From assembly GCF_014649915.1 (NCBI RefSeq), contig NZ_BMTY01000014.1, positions 383-64,382 on the forward strand: a stretch of 64,000 bases of DNA. Reading direction: 5' to 3'. Below are positions 16,713-25,054 of this stretch, piece after piece. Position numbers and translations under genes: made by a program. The notes beneath the pieces were generated by a model. It was not told the DNA's origin and did not search any database. It saw only the letters and a program-made list of their open reading frames with translations. How positions within the stretch are numbered: position 1 is the stretch's first letter; the number at the start of each line of letters is the position of its first letter. The DNA is from Streptomyces toxytricini (lineage in GTDB: Bacteria > Actinomycetota > Actinomycetes > Streptomycetales > Streptomycetaceae).

Positions 16713-18707
16713 CTACGGCGCCGCGGGCCGCGGCCAGGCGGCTTCGCGCAGCAGGCGCAGCCCGTTGAGGCCGACGAGGACGGTGGACCCTTCGTGCCCT
16801 GCGACGCCGAGCGGCAGCGGCAGCGTGCCGATCAGGTCCCACGCCGCCAGGACGGTGATGAAGGCCCCGGCGATCGCCAGGTTCTGCACGACCAGCCGGC
16901 GGGCGGTGCGGGAGAGGGCGACGACGGCGGGCACGGCGGCCAGTTCGTCGCGGACGACGATCGCGTCGGCGGTCTCCAGGGCGAGGTCGGAGCCCGCCTT
17001 GCCCATGGCGATCCCGCAGTGGGCGGCCGCGAGCGCGGGGGCGTCGTTGACGCCGTCCCCCACGACCAGGACCTTCAGGCCTTCCGCCTCCCACGCCCGG
17101 ACGGCGGCGGCCTTGTCCTCGGGCAGCAGCCCGGCGCGCACGTCGGTGATGCCCAGCTCGGCGGCGAGGCGGCGCGCAGCGCGCTCGTTGTCCCCGGTGA
17201 GCAGCACGGGGCTGCGGCCGGTCAGCTCCGCGAGGGCGGCCACGGTCGCCCGCGCGTCGGACCGCAGCCGGTCGGCGATGCCGATCACGCCCACGGGGGC
17301 GCCGTCGCGCAGGACGACGACCGCGGTGCGCCCAGCCTCCTCCAGGGCGGCCACCTCCGCCGCACAGGGACCGCCACTCTGCCCCGGCCCGGAGCCGGGG
17401 CGGCCGTACAGGAGTGCGGACGGGGAGCCCACTTCGATGCGCCGCCCGTCGACGGTGGCCGCGACGCCCCGCCCCGGGAGGGAGGCGAAGCAGGTGGCAC
17501 CGCCCGGTACGGGCTGCCGCTCCCGGGCGGCGGCGACCACCGCACGGGCCAGCGGGTGTTCGCTGGAGTGCTCGGCGCGGGCGGCGAGCAGCAGGAGGGC
17601 GTCCGGGCCGAGGCTGCTGCCGGGCAGCGGCCGGACGTCGGTGACCTGCGGGGTGCCCTCGGTCAGGGTGCCCGTCTTGTCGAGGGCGGCGAGGTCGGCC
17701 TGGCCGAGCCGCTCCATGACGACGGCGGACTTGGCGAGCACGCCGTGGCGGCCGGCGTTGGAGATGGCGGACAGCAGCGGCGGCATCGTGGACAGGACGA
17801 CCGCGCACGGCGAAGCGACGATCATGAAGGTCATCGCCCGGAGCAGTGCGGAGGAGAGGTCGTCGCCGAAGGCCAGCGGGATGCCGAAGACGGCGAGGGT
17901 CGCGACGACCATGCCGGCCGAGTACCGCTGTTCGACCTTCTCGATGAACAGCTGGGTGGGGGCCTTCGTCCCGGAGGCCTCCTCGACCATCCGGACGATC
18001 CGCGCGATGACCGAGTCGGCCGGGTCGCGTTCCACCCGCACGCGGAGCGCGCCGGTGCCGTTGACCGTGCCCGCGAACACCTCGTCGCCCGCCTGCTTGG
18101 CGACCGGCAGCGGCTCGCCGGTGATGGTCGCCTGGTCGACCTCGCTCGCCCCGGCCAGCACCCGGCCGTCGGCGCCGACGCGTTCGCCCGGCCGGACGAG
18201 GATCGTGTCCCCGACCTCCAGCCGCGCGGCGTCGACCTCCTCCTCCGTCCCGTCGCCGCGGATCCTGGCTGCGGCAGGCGGGGCGAGGTCGAGCAGCCCG
18301 CGCACCGAGTCCGCGGTGCGCGCCGTCGCAAGGGCCTCCAGGGCGCCGGAGGTGGCGAAGATGACGATCAGCAGCGCTCCGTCGAGGACCTGTCCGATCG
18401 CGGCGGCGCCGAGCGCGGCGACCACCATCAGCAGATCGACGTCCAGCGTCCGCTCCCTCAGGGCCTTCAGACCCTCCCGGCCGGGCTCCCAGCCGCCCGC
18501 GGCGTAGCAGCCGGCGAACAGCGGCCCCCACAGCCAGGCCGGTCCGCCCAGCAGGTACGCGGGCAGGGCCAGCAGGAAGAGCACCAGCGCCGCCAGCGCC
18601 CACCGGGCCTCCGGCAGTGCGAGGACGCGCGTACGCCGGACGGGCGGGGCGGCGCGGCGGGTTCCGGCGCCGGCCGGAGCGGCGCGCTGTTCCAGGCCTG
18701 AGGACAT
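16713..18707 (-). CDS. P1B-4-type metal-transporting ATPase (Co/Ni/Fe/Zn efflux)
   Basis: This 664-residue pump has the P-type ATPase motifs TGEPLP (197), DKTGTLTEG (343), TGDN and GDGVNDAPAL. The membrane metal site reads SPC (299-301) and HEGST (638), which is the P1B-4 signature of CoaT/CtpD-like exporters, rather than the CPC of copper or zinc pumps. There is no N-terminal heavy-metal-binding domain. It is divergent from an NmtR-like repressor with an operator between, so it is most likely induced by Ni2+ or Co2+ and exports excess metal. I chose 18707 because the longer reading to 18764 would run into the operator. Confidence 0.92.
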   Translation of the reverse strand: MSSGLEQRAAPAGAGTRRAAPPVRRTRVLALPEARWALAALVLFLLALPAYLLGGPAWLWGPLFAGCYAAGGWEPGREGLKALRERTLDVDLLMVVAALGAAAIGQVLDGALLIVIFATSGALEALATARTADSVRGLLDLAPPAAARIRGDGTEEEVDAARLEVGDTILVRPGERVGADGRVLAGASEVDQATITGEPLPVAKQAGDEVFAGTVNGTGALRVRVERDPADSVIARIVRMVEEASGTKAPTQLFIEKVEQRYSAGMVVATLAVFGIPLAFGDDLSSALLRAMTFMIVASPCAVVLSTMPPLLSAISNAGRHGVLAKSAVVMERLGQADLAALDKTGTLTEGTPQVTDVRPLPGSSLGPDALLLLAARAEHSSEHPLARAVVAAARERQPVPGGATCFASLPGRGVAATVDGRRIEVGSPSALLYGRPGSGPGQSGGPCAAEVAALEEAGRTAVVVLRDGAPVGVIGIADRLRSDARATVAALAELTGRSPVLLTGDNERAARRLAAELGITDVRAGLLPEDKAAAVRAWEAEGLKVLVVGDGVNDAPALAAAHCGIAMGKAGSDLALETADAIVVRDELAAVPAVVALSRTARRLVVQNLAIAGAFITVLAAWDLIGTLPLPLGVAGHEGSTVLVGLNGLRLLREAAWPRPAAP

Positions 18708-18760
18708 GGCAGAACGACCCTTCGGGGGGCGGGTGGGAGGACCGCGACCACCATACAAGA

Positions 18761-18784
18761 ACATCTGAAGAGGTCTTCAAGTGT
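18761..18784. promoter_or_regulatory. SmtB/ArsR-type operator between ATPase and repressor genes
   Basis: The imperfect palindrome has the core TGAA-N6-TTCA (18766-18779), the classical half-site arrangement of SmtB/ArsR/NmtR metal sensors, with weaker outer symmetry ACATC/AGTGT. It lies in the 95-base divergent promoter region and just upstream of the repressor gene. Confidence 0.72.
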
Positions 18785-18802
18785 CGTCGGTATCATGGGG
18801 CC

Positions 18803-19192
18803 ATGGGCCACGGAACCGTCAGCCAGGGCAGAACCACCCGCGAGCGCCTCGACGCGGTCGGCAGCGCCGACGTCGCCGCCACCCTCCAGGCCCTCGCCAC
18901 CCCCTCGCGGCTGCACATCCTCGCCCGCCTCCAGGAGGGCCCCTGCTCGGTGGGGGACCTCGCCGACGCCGTCGGCATGGAGGCGTCCGCCTGCTCCCAC
19001 CAGCTCCGGCTGTTGCGCAACCTCGGCCTGGTCGCCGGCGAGCGCCACGGCCGCTCGATCGTCTACTCCCTCTACGACGACCACGTCGCGCACCTCCTCG
19101 ACCAGGCGCTCTACCACGTCGAACACCTCCGCCTCGGCCTGCGCGACACCCCCGCCCCACCCGCGGAGGGGGCCCCGCCCGCCCTCGCCTGA
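18803..19192 (+). CDS. NmtR-like ArsR-family metal-sensing repressor
   Basis: This 129-residue winged-helix protein closely follows the pattern of mycobacterial NmtR: N-terminal MGHG, recognition region ASACSHQLRLLRNLGLV and the alpha-5 metal site D92-x-H94 with H105 and H108 (YDDHVAHLL, LYHVEHLRLG). These correspond to D91, H93, H104 and H107 of NmtR. NmtR's H109 is Arg here and the C-terminal tail His is absent, so metal preference may differ. The ATG at 18803 keeps the MGHG terminus, whose amine and His take part in metal binding in the family. It should repress the divergent ATPase gene. Confidence 0.92.
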   Translation: MGHGTVSQGRTTRERLDAVGSADVAATLQALATPSRLHILARLQEGPCSVGDLADAVGMEASACSHQLRLLRNLGLVAGERHGRSIVYSLYDDHVAHLLDQALYHVEHLRLGLRDTPAPPAEGAPPALA

Positions 19193-19299
19193 GGGACCAC
19201 CCCGCCGGCCCCGGCCCGGTGCGCCGGACATGGGCCGAAGGGGGGACGCCTGCGGCGCGGCGGCCGCGCCCGCCCCGCCCGCCCCACAGATTCGACGGC

Positions 19300-19854
19300 A
19301 TGGACAACACGGCCGTCGTGGTCATCGACATGCTCAACCCCTACCGGCACGAGGACGCCGACCTGCTGGTCCCCTCCGTCCGCACCGCACTGCCCCGCAT
19401 CGTGGAGCTGCTCGACGCGGCCCGGGCCGCGCAGGTGCCCGTCATCTACGTCAACGACAACTTCGGCCAGTGGCGCTCCCACCACGGCCAGATCGTCGAC
19501 GTCGCGATGGCCGGCGCGCACCCCGAGCTGGTGGAGCCGGTCCTGCCGGACGAGGACTCCCTCTTCGTCGTCAAGGCCCGCCACTCGGTGTTCTTCGAGA
19601 CGCCGCTGGCCTACCTGCTGGGCACGATGGACGTCGGCCGCCTGGTGCTGGCCGGTCAGGTCACCGAGCAGTGCGTGCTGTACTCCGCGCTCGACGCGCA
19701 CATCCGCCACCTCGACGTCGTCGTACCGCGGAACGCCGTCGCCCACATCCACGCGGACCTCGCCGAGGCGGCCCTGCGGATGATGGTGGAGAACATGGGC
19801 GCCCGCGTCGTCGACGGCCCGGACGAGCTCTGGCCGCAGCCCCCCGCCGGATGA
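19300..19854 (+). CDS. Isochorismatase-family cysteine hydrolase
   Basis: This 184-residue enzyme has the catalytic triad of the family: D10 in VVVIDMLNPY, K92 in VVKARHSVF and C125 in VTEQCVLYSA, with the preceding Val-Thr that forms the usual cis peptide. Members cleave isochorismate, nicotinamide or other amides; the substrate here is unknown. The ATG at 19300 is chosen by alignment to the first beta strand. The closest same-strand neighbour is an SDR 109 bases downstream. Confidence 0.85.
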   Translation: MDNTAVVVIDMLNPYRHEDADLLVPSVRTALPRIVELLDAARAAQVPVIYVNDNFGQWRSHHGQIVDVAMAGAHPELVEPVLPDEDSLFVVKARHSVFFETPLAYLLGTMDVGRLVLAGQVTEQCVLYSALDAHIRHLDVVVPRNAVAHIHADLAEAALRMMVENMGARVVDGPDELWPQPPAG

Positions 19855-19963
19855 GCCGGCCCCACCGGCGGAGGGATTGCGGGGCCGGTCGGCGGGCAGG
19901 CGCGGACCGCCCCGGATCCACGCCCGGGGAACAGCACCCACGCACAGGCAGGAGGACAGGCCC

Positions 19964-20770
19964 ATGTCACAGCCCCAGCCCGCCCCCCGGGCGGCCGTGG
20001 TCACCGGCGCGGACTCCGGCATCGGCCGGGCGACCGCCGCCCGCCTCGCCGAAGCCGGGATGGACGTCGGCATCACCTGGCACACCGACGAAGCGGGAGC
20101 CCGGGAGACGGCCGCCGAGGTACGCGGCCACGGCAGGAGGGCGGCCGTCGCCCGCCTCGACCTGACCGACCTGCCGGCCGCCGCCCGGATCGTCGACGAC
20201 CTCGCCGACGAGCTGGGCCGCCTCGACGTCCTGGTCAACAACGCCGGCACCGGCACGGCAACCCCGTTCCTCGACATCGCCCCGGACACCCTGCGCGAGG
20301 TCCTCGACGTCGACCTGGTCGGCCCGTTCCTGTGCTCCCAGCACGCCGCCCGCCGCATGATCGCCCAGGGCGGCGGGGGCCGCATCGTCAACGTCACGTC
20401 CGTTCACGAGCACCAGCCGCGCGTCGGCTCCGCACCCTACTGCGCGGCCAAGGGCGGCCTCGGCCTCCTCACCCAGGTGATGGCGCTCGAACTGGCCGAG
20501 CACGGCATCACGGTGAACGCCGTCGCCCCCGGCGAGATCGCCACCCCCATGACCGGCCAGGAGGACACCGACGTGCACCGCGAACACCGCCCCGGCGTCC
20601 CCCTCGGCCGCCCCGGCGACGCCCGCGAGGTGGCCGCCGTCATCGCTTTCCTGGCTGGCCCGGACGCCTCGTACGTGACGGGCGCCTCCTGGGCGGTCGA
20701 CGGCGGCATGCTCCGCATGGGCCCCATGGCCGGCTCCCACCTCGAGAGCGAGGACTGGCGCCGCCCCTAG
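19964..20770 (+). CDS. SDR-family oxidoreductase
   Basis: This 268-residue NAD(P)-dependent enzyme has TGADSGIGRA at the cofactor loop, NNAG, the catalytic Ser in NVTSVHEH and YCAAK for the Tyr/Lys pair, and ends like classical SDRs (YVTGASWAVDGG). GGAGGA precedes the ATG. Its stop TAG overlaps, in the palindrome CTAG, the stop of the convergent ECF41 sigma gene. ECF41 genes are commonly next to oxidoreductase genes, so the pairing may be functional. Confidence 0.9.
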   Translation: MSQPQPAPRAAVVTGADSGIGRATAARLAEAGMDVGITWHTDEAGARETAAEVRGHGRRAAVARLDLTDLPAAARIVDDLADELGRLDVLVNNAGTGTATPFLDIAPDTLREVLDVDLVGPFLCSQHAARRMIAQGGGGRIVNVTSVHEHQPRVGSAPYCAAKGGLGLLTQVMALELAEHGITVNAVAPGEIATPMTGQEDTDVHREHRPGVPLGRPGDAREVAAVIAFLAGPDASYVTGASWAVDGGMLRMGPMAGSHLESEDWRRP

Positions 20771-21711
20771 AACGCCCGCAGGAGGGGCTCCCCGTGGGGC
20801 CTGGACGCCCAGGCCTCCGTGGCCCGCTCCAGCTTGTCCGGGTTGACCTGGCTGCGGAACGCGGCGATGCCCTCGGGTGTGACCTGGAGGCAGATGACGC
20901 CGATGACCCGGCCGCCGACGACCGCCACGACGGCCGGCTCGCCGTTCGCGGTCGTCGCGTACATGTCCGCCGCGCCGCCGACCAGCTTCCGCTTCGCCGG
21001 GGCCGGCTTGAACAGCCCCCGCATGAACCTCGCGACCGCCATCGCGCCCTCGAAGGCCCTGGCCCGCGCCGGGACCTTCCCGCCGCCGTCGCCGACCGCG
21101 ATGGCGTCGGAGGTCAGCAGCCGCACCAGCGGCTCGGTCTCCCCGCTCGTCGCGGCCGCGAGGAACTCCTCCACCACCCGCCGGGCCGCCGCCCGGTCGA
21201 TCTCGGTGCGCGCCCTGCCCTCCGCGAGGTGCTTCTTGGCCCGGTGGAAGATCTGCTGGCTGGCCGCCTCCGTCAGGTCGAGGATCTCGGCGATCTCCCG
21301 GTGCGGGTAGTCGAAGGCCTGCCGCAGCACGTACACCGCCCGCTCGTTGGGCGACAGCCGCTCCATCAGCACGAGGACCGCGTACGAGACGGACTCCCGC
21401 TGCTCCGCGGTGTCCGCCGGGCCGAGCATCGGGTCCCCCTCCAGCAGCGGCTCCGGGAGCCACTGGCCGACGTACGTCTCCCGGCGGGCGCGGGCCGACG
21501 AGAGCTGGTTCAGACACAGGTTGGTCAGGACCTTCGTCAGCCACGCCTCGGGGACCTCGATGAGCGAGACGTCCGCGGCCTGCCAGCGCAGGAACGCCTC
21601 CTGCACGGCGTCCTCCGCCTCGCCCGCGGAGCCCAGCATGCGGTAGGCGATGGCCTCCAGGCGCGGCCTCGCGGCCTCGAAGCGTTCGACGTCGTCCATG
21701 GTCAGCGGCAT
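20767..21711 (-). CDS. ECF41-group RNA polymerase sigma factor (SigJ-like)
   Basis: This 314-residue sigma factor has region 2 (AYRMLGSAGEAEDAVQEAF), region 4 (MERLSPNERAVYVLRQAFDY) and a C-terminal SnoaL-like extension in place of a separate anti-sigma factor. The group-specific motifs WLPEP (84), DGGGK and NPDKL (290) are all present. In ECF41 the extension regulates activity from within the protein. The start at 21711 has little ribosome binding site; an alternative ATG lies at 21699. The gene ends in a 4-base overlap with the convergent SDR. Confidence 0.92.
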   Translation of the reverse strand: MPLTMDDVERFEAARPRLEAIAYRMLGSAGEAEDAVQEAFLRWQAADVSLIEVPEAWLTKVLTNLCLNQLSSARARRETYVGQWLPEPLLEGDPMLGPADTAEQRESVSYAVLVLMERLSPNERAVYVLRQAFDYPHREIAEILDLTEAASQQIFHRAKKHLAEGRARTEIDRAAARRVVEEFLAAATSGETEPLVRLLTSDAIAVGDGGGKVPARARAFEGAMAVARFMRGLFKPAPAKRKLVGGAADMYATTANGEPAVVAVVGGRVIGVICLQVTPEGIAAFRSQVNPDKLERATEAWASRPHGEPLLRAF

Positions 21712-21802
21712 GCCCCCGATCCTAGTGCGCGGCTGCGGCACCCCCCGGCGGGGGAGGGGCCCGACCGCGGGGCCCCGCACACCAGTTGGGCCGCCGCCCG
21801 GA

Positions 21803-23005
21803 TCACGCGCGCCGCTCCGCGCCGTCCCGTCCGCGCCGGGCGAAGCGGCCGGCGCGCCGCGTGCGGGTGTGCCGGTCGAGCTCCTCCAGCAGGCGCTGCG
21901 AGCGCTTGTCGACGCCCAGTTCGTCCAGCACCCGGTCCAGTTCGGCGAGGAGCGCACCCTGCAGCTGCCACTCGGCCGGGTCCTCCTGCACCTTCTCCAA
22001 CATCAGGTCCGCGAGCCGGTCGCGGCTCGCCCGGGCCACCAGCAGCTCCCCGGCCAGCCGCTCCTCCGCCTTCTCCGCGTTGGCGCTGACCTGCGCGGTG
22101 ATCAGCTGGGCGAAACTCTCGACCGCCCGCGCCGTGTGGTCCAGCAGCTCCCGCAGCGCCGCCTTCACCTCGGCGGTGAACAGCGGGCTGTCGGGGCGCG
22201 CCTTCGCCAGGTCGGTCAGCGTCCGGCAGGCCACCCGCAGGACCACCGCGCAGATCTCCAGGGTGTCCAGGCCGGTCCGCAGCACCAGCCGGAACAGCAG
22301 GCCCTCCTTGACCCGCGGGTTCATCCGCAGGCTGTCCTCGGCCTGCCGCAGGGCCGCGTCCACCAGCGCGATGTCGTTGTCGAGGCGCCGCGCCTCGTGG
22401 AGGCGGGCCGCGGCCTCCTCCACCTTCGCGGGACCGGACGGCCAGTCCTCGCCGAGGTGGCCGAGCAGCCGGCTCATCCGGGCCGCGAGGTCGGTGATCG
22501 CGCTGCTCGCCGGGCCGACCCACACCGGGGGCGCGACGAGCAGGTTGATCAGCAGTCCGACGGCCGCCCCGATGAGGGTCTCCAGCACCCGGTCCCAGGC
22601 GGTGTCCGCCACCTGGGTGACGCCGAGCACCAGCATGGCGCTGATCGCCACCTCCGGCACGAACTCGTCCACCCGCACCAGATGGCCCACCAGCAGCGAC
22701 GCCAGGATGACCAGGCCCAGGCTCCACCAGGTCAGCCCCACCAGAACGCTGAATCCGATCGCGATCAGCACCCCGGCGACCACCGAGTTCACCCGGCGGA
22801 TGCCGGTGGTCAGCGTCGAGTAGAGGGTGACCTGGACGACGAGCAGGGCGGTCAGCGGGGCGGTCAGCGGGGCCGGCTCACTGCTCAGCCGCAGCGCGAT
22901 CACGTAGCTGATGACGGCGGCGGCGGTGGAGCGCAGGGCCTGCACCGCGACCGGTTCGCGGTGCCGGCGGGCGAAGCGGGAGAGGGTGCTGATCATCTGG
23001 GGCAT
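21803..23005 (-). CDS. FUSC-family (aromatic acid exporter-like) membrane protein
   Basis: This protein of about 400 residues has five or six transmembrane segments at residues 25-160 and a long, charged, helical cytoplasmic domain rich in Glu/Arg/Leu. The N-terminal half fits the FUSC/ArAE family, which exports aromatic acids or other small molecules. Start choices are 23005 (MPQM) and 23017 (MGAGMPQM); neither has a strong site. It is divergent from polyphosphate kinase 2. Confidence 0.82.
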   Translation of the reverse strand: MPQMISTLSRFARRHREPVAVQALRSTAAAVISYVIALRLSSEPAPLTAPLTALLVVQVTLYSTLTTGIRRVNSVVAGVLIAIGFSVLVGLTWWSLGLVILASLLVGHLVRVDEFVPEVAISAMLVLGVTQVADTAWDRVLETLIGAAVGLLINLLVAPPVWVGPASSAITDLAARMSRLLGHLGEDWPSGPAKVEEAAARLHEARRLDNDIALVDAALRQAEDSLRMNPRVKEGLLFRLVLRTGLDTLEICAVVLRVACRTLTDLAKARPDSPLFTAEVKAALRELLDHTARAVESFAQLITAQVSANAEKAEERLAGELLVARASRDRLADLMLEKVQEDPAEWQLQGALLAELDRVLDELGVDKRSQRLLEELDRHTRTRRAGRFARRGRDGAERRA

Positions 23006-23209
23006 ACCTGCGCCCATTCCCCGGCCGGCCTGCCGGATGACACCGGCAGCCGGGTTTTCTACCTCCTTGGCCGCCTGCGGGCCCCGGCCGCCGAGCCGCA
23101 GCCGCGGCCGGGGCGGCCGTCCCCGTGGGCGCAACGCCGCGCGGTCGGCATCCGCGTACGACACCGCAGGTCGGCGATAGTGCCGCCCGGCCCGGGGTAT
23201 ACGTCCGCC

Positions 23210-24241
23210 ATGGACGCGCAGGGGCAGGAGCGGGAAGAGGACGGCCGGCGGCACGACGGGGGACAGCCCGCGCCGGGACTGGAGGACGCGCTCCTCGAAG
23301 GGCTCAGCATCGACGCCAGCCGGCCCGAGCAGCCGGTGCTGCTGGACGCCGACGGGCAGCCCATCCGGACCTGGCGGGAGAACTACCCGTACACCCGCAA
23401 GATCCGCAGGGTCGAGTACGAGCGCGCCAAGCGCATCCTGCAGATCGAGCTGCTGAAGCTCCAGCGCTGGGTCAAGGACACCGGCGCCCGGGTCGTCGTG
23501 ATCTGCGAGGGCCGCGACGCCGCCGGCAAGGGCGGCACCATCCAGCGCTTCACCGAACGGCTCAACCCCCGCGGCGCCCGCATCGTCGCCCTCGACAAGC
23601 CGACCGAGCGCGAAGCCGGCCAGTGGTACTTTCAGCGCTACACCGCCCACCTGCCCGACCGCGGGGAGATCGTCTTCTTCGACCGCTCCTGGTACAACCG
23701 CGCGGGCGTGGAACGCGTCATGGGCTTCTGCACCGACGAGCAGTACGAGCGCTTCCTGCACCAGTGCCCCGCCTTCGAGGCCATGCTGGTCGAGGACGGC
23801 ATCCTGCTGGTCAAGTTCTGGTTCTCGGTCTCCCGCTCCGAGCAGCGCACCCGCTTCGCGATCCGCCAGGTCGACCCGGTGCGCCAGTGGAAGCTCTCGC
23901 CGACCGACCTCGCCTCCCTGGACCTGTGGGACGCCTACACCGACGCCAAGGTCGCCATGTTCCGCGCCACCGACACCGAGCACGCGCCCTGGACCGTCGT
24001 GAAGAGCAACGACAAACGGCGCGCCCGGCTGGAGGCGATCCGCAGCCTGCTTTGGCGCATCGACTACGCCAGCAAGGACGAGAAGGCGGTCGGCCACCCC
24101 GACCCGCTGATCGTCGGCTCCGCCGACACCCTCCTGGAGGCGGGCGAGGAGCCGGCGGACCTGTCGCCCACCCCGCTCAGCGGACCGCCCACCGGCCCCG
24201 GCCAGCACCCCCGTCGGCCGGAGGACGGGCCCCGGGCCTGA
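23210..24241 (+). CDS. ppk2: Polyphosphate kinase 2
   Basis: This 343-residue enzyme transfers phosphate between polyphosphate and nucleoside diphosphates. It shows the Walker A motif GRDAAGKGGT (101-110), the lid-side LDKPTEREAGQWYFQRY and the Walker B region FFDRSWYNRAGVE (157-169), all typical of PPK2 class I. It has a polar N-terminal extension of about 50 residues and a Pro-rich tail. It may regenerate GTP or ATP in stress. The ATG at 23210 follows weak Shine-Dalgarno sequence. Confidence 0.94.
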   Translation: MDAQGQEREEDGRRHDGGQPAPGLEDALLEGLSIDASRPEQPVLLDADGQPIRTWRENYPYTRKIRRVEYERAKRILQIELLKLQRWVKDTGARVVVICEGRDAAGKGGTIQRFTERLNPRGARIVALDKPTEREAGQWYFQRYTAHLPDRGEIVFFDRSWYNRAGVERVMGFCTDEQYERFLHQCPAFEAMLVEDGILLVKFWFSVSRSEQRTRFAIRQVDPVRQWKLSPTDLASLDLWDAYTDAKVAMFRATDTEHAPWTVVKSNDKRRARLEAIRSLLWRIDYASKDEKAVGHPDPLIVGSADTLLEAGEEPADLSPTPLSGPPTGPGQHPRRPEDGPRA

Positions 24242-24303
24242 CGCGCGGAAGAGATCGCCCACCCGCCGCCACGGCGCGCGCAAGGGGGCCGTAGGCTGCT
24301 CGC

Positions 24304-24957
24304 ATGACCGACGCCAACACCCTCACGCCCTCCACGGCCCTGCAGACCATGCTCGCCGGAAACGAGCGGTTCGTGGCCGGCACGCCGCAGCACCCCAACC
24401 AGGACGCCGCGCGCCGCGCCGAGACGGCCCCCGGCCAGCGCCCGTTCGCCGTCGTGTTCGGCTGCTCCGACTCGCGACTCGCGGCCGAGATCATCTTCGA
24501 CCAGGGCCTGGGCGACCTGTTCGTGGTCCGCACCGCCGGACACGTGGCCGGCACGGAGGTGCTGGGCAGCATCGAGTACGGGGTCAGTGTCCTCGAAGCC
24601 CCGCTCGTCGTGGTCCTCGGCCACGACTCCTGCGGCGCCGTCGCCGCCACCCGCTCCGCGCTCGAAGACGGCGTGACGGCGACCGGATTCGTCCGCGACG
24701 TCATCGAGCGCGTGACGCCCAGCGTCCTGGCCGCCCGCGCCGCGGGCCTCACGTCCGGCGACGACATCGTCGACGAGCACATCCGCCACACGGTCAGCCT
24801 CCTGATGGAGCGCTCCCGCGCCCTGGCCGAGCGGGTCGCCGCCGGCCGCACCGCGGTCGTCGGCATGTCCTACCGGCTCGCCGACGGCAGCGCCCGCCTG
24901 GTCACCACCTGGGGACGCGACCTCTCCGCCTCCGCCGCCTCGGAACAGGCCGACTGA
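24304..24957 (+). CDS. Beta-carbonic anhydrase
   Basis: This 217-residue zinc enzyme interconverts CO2 and bicarbonate. The zinc ligands and catalytic dyad are visible as C54-S-D56-S-R58 and H107-D-S-C110. Length is normal for the prokaryotic beta class. It follows ppk2 by 62 bases on the same strand and may share its transcript. A strong hairpin lies after the stop. Confidence 0.95.
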   Translation: MTDANTLTPSTALQTMLAGNERFVAGTPQHPNQDAARRAETAPGQRPFAVVFGCSDSRLAAEIIFDQGLGDLFVVRTAGHVAGTEVLGSIEYGVSVLEAPLVVVLGHDSCGAVAATRSALEDGVTATGFVRDVIERVTPSVLAARAAGLTSGDDIVDEHIRHTVSLLMERSRALAERVAAGRTAVVGMSYRLADGSARLVTTWGRDLSASAASEQAD

Positions 24958-24981
24958 CCCCGCCGCCCCGCAGCACCCGCC

Positions 24982-25025
24982 AAGCCGCCGCGTACCCGCC
25001 CTTGCGGGGCGGCACGCGGCGGCTT
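24982..25025. terminator. Terminator between convergent genes
   Basis: AAGCCGCCGCGT (24982-24993) pairs perfectly with 25014-25025, with an inner CGCCC/GGGCG stem. It lies between the carbonic anhydrase and collagen-like gene ends and can serve both. Confidence 0.85.
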
Positions 25026-25054
25026 CGGGTGCGGGGCGGCGCGCACCGCCGGGA

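Noticed and set aside
18708..18764. Longer start of the metal ATPase (MFLYGG...)
   Set aside because: It would place coding sequence over the operator core and promoter, and the added residues are unlike a P-type ATPase N-terminus.
19966..20000. ECF41-type promoter (TGTCACA) at the SDR start
   Set aside because: TGTCACA is present only because the gene begins ATGTCACAG, and no CGTC follows at the needed spacing.
23195..23200. SigB/SigH-type -10 element GGGTAT upstream of ppk2
   Set aside because: No GNNT element lies 14-16 bases upstream, so the match to the -10 half alone is not enough.
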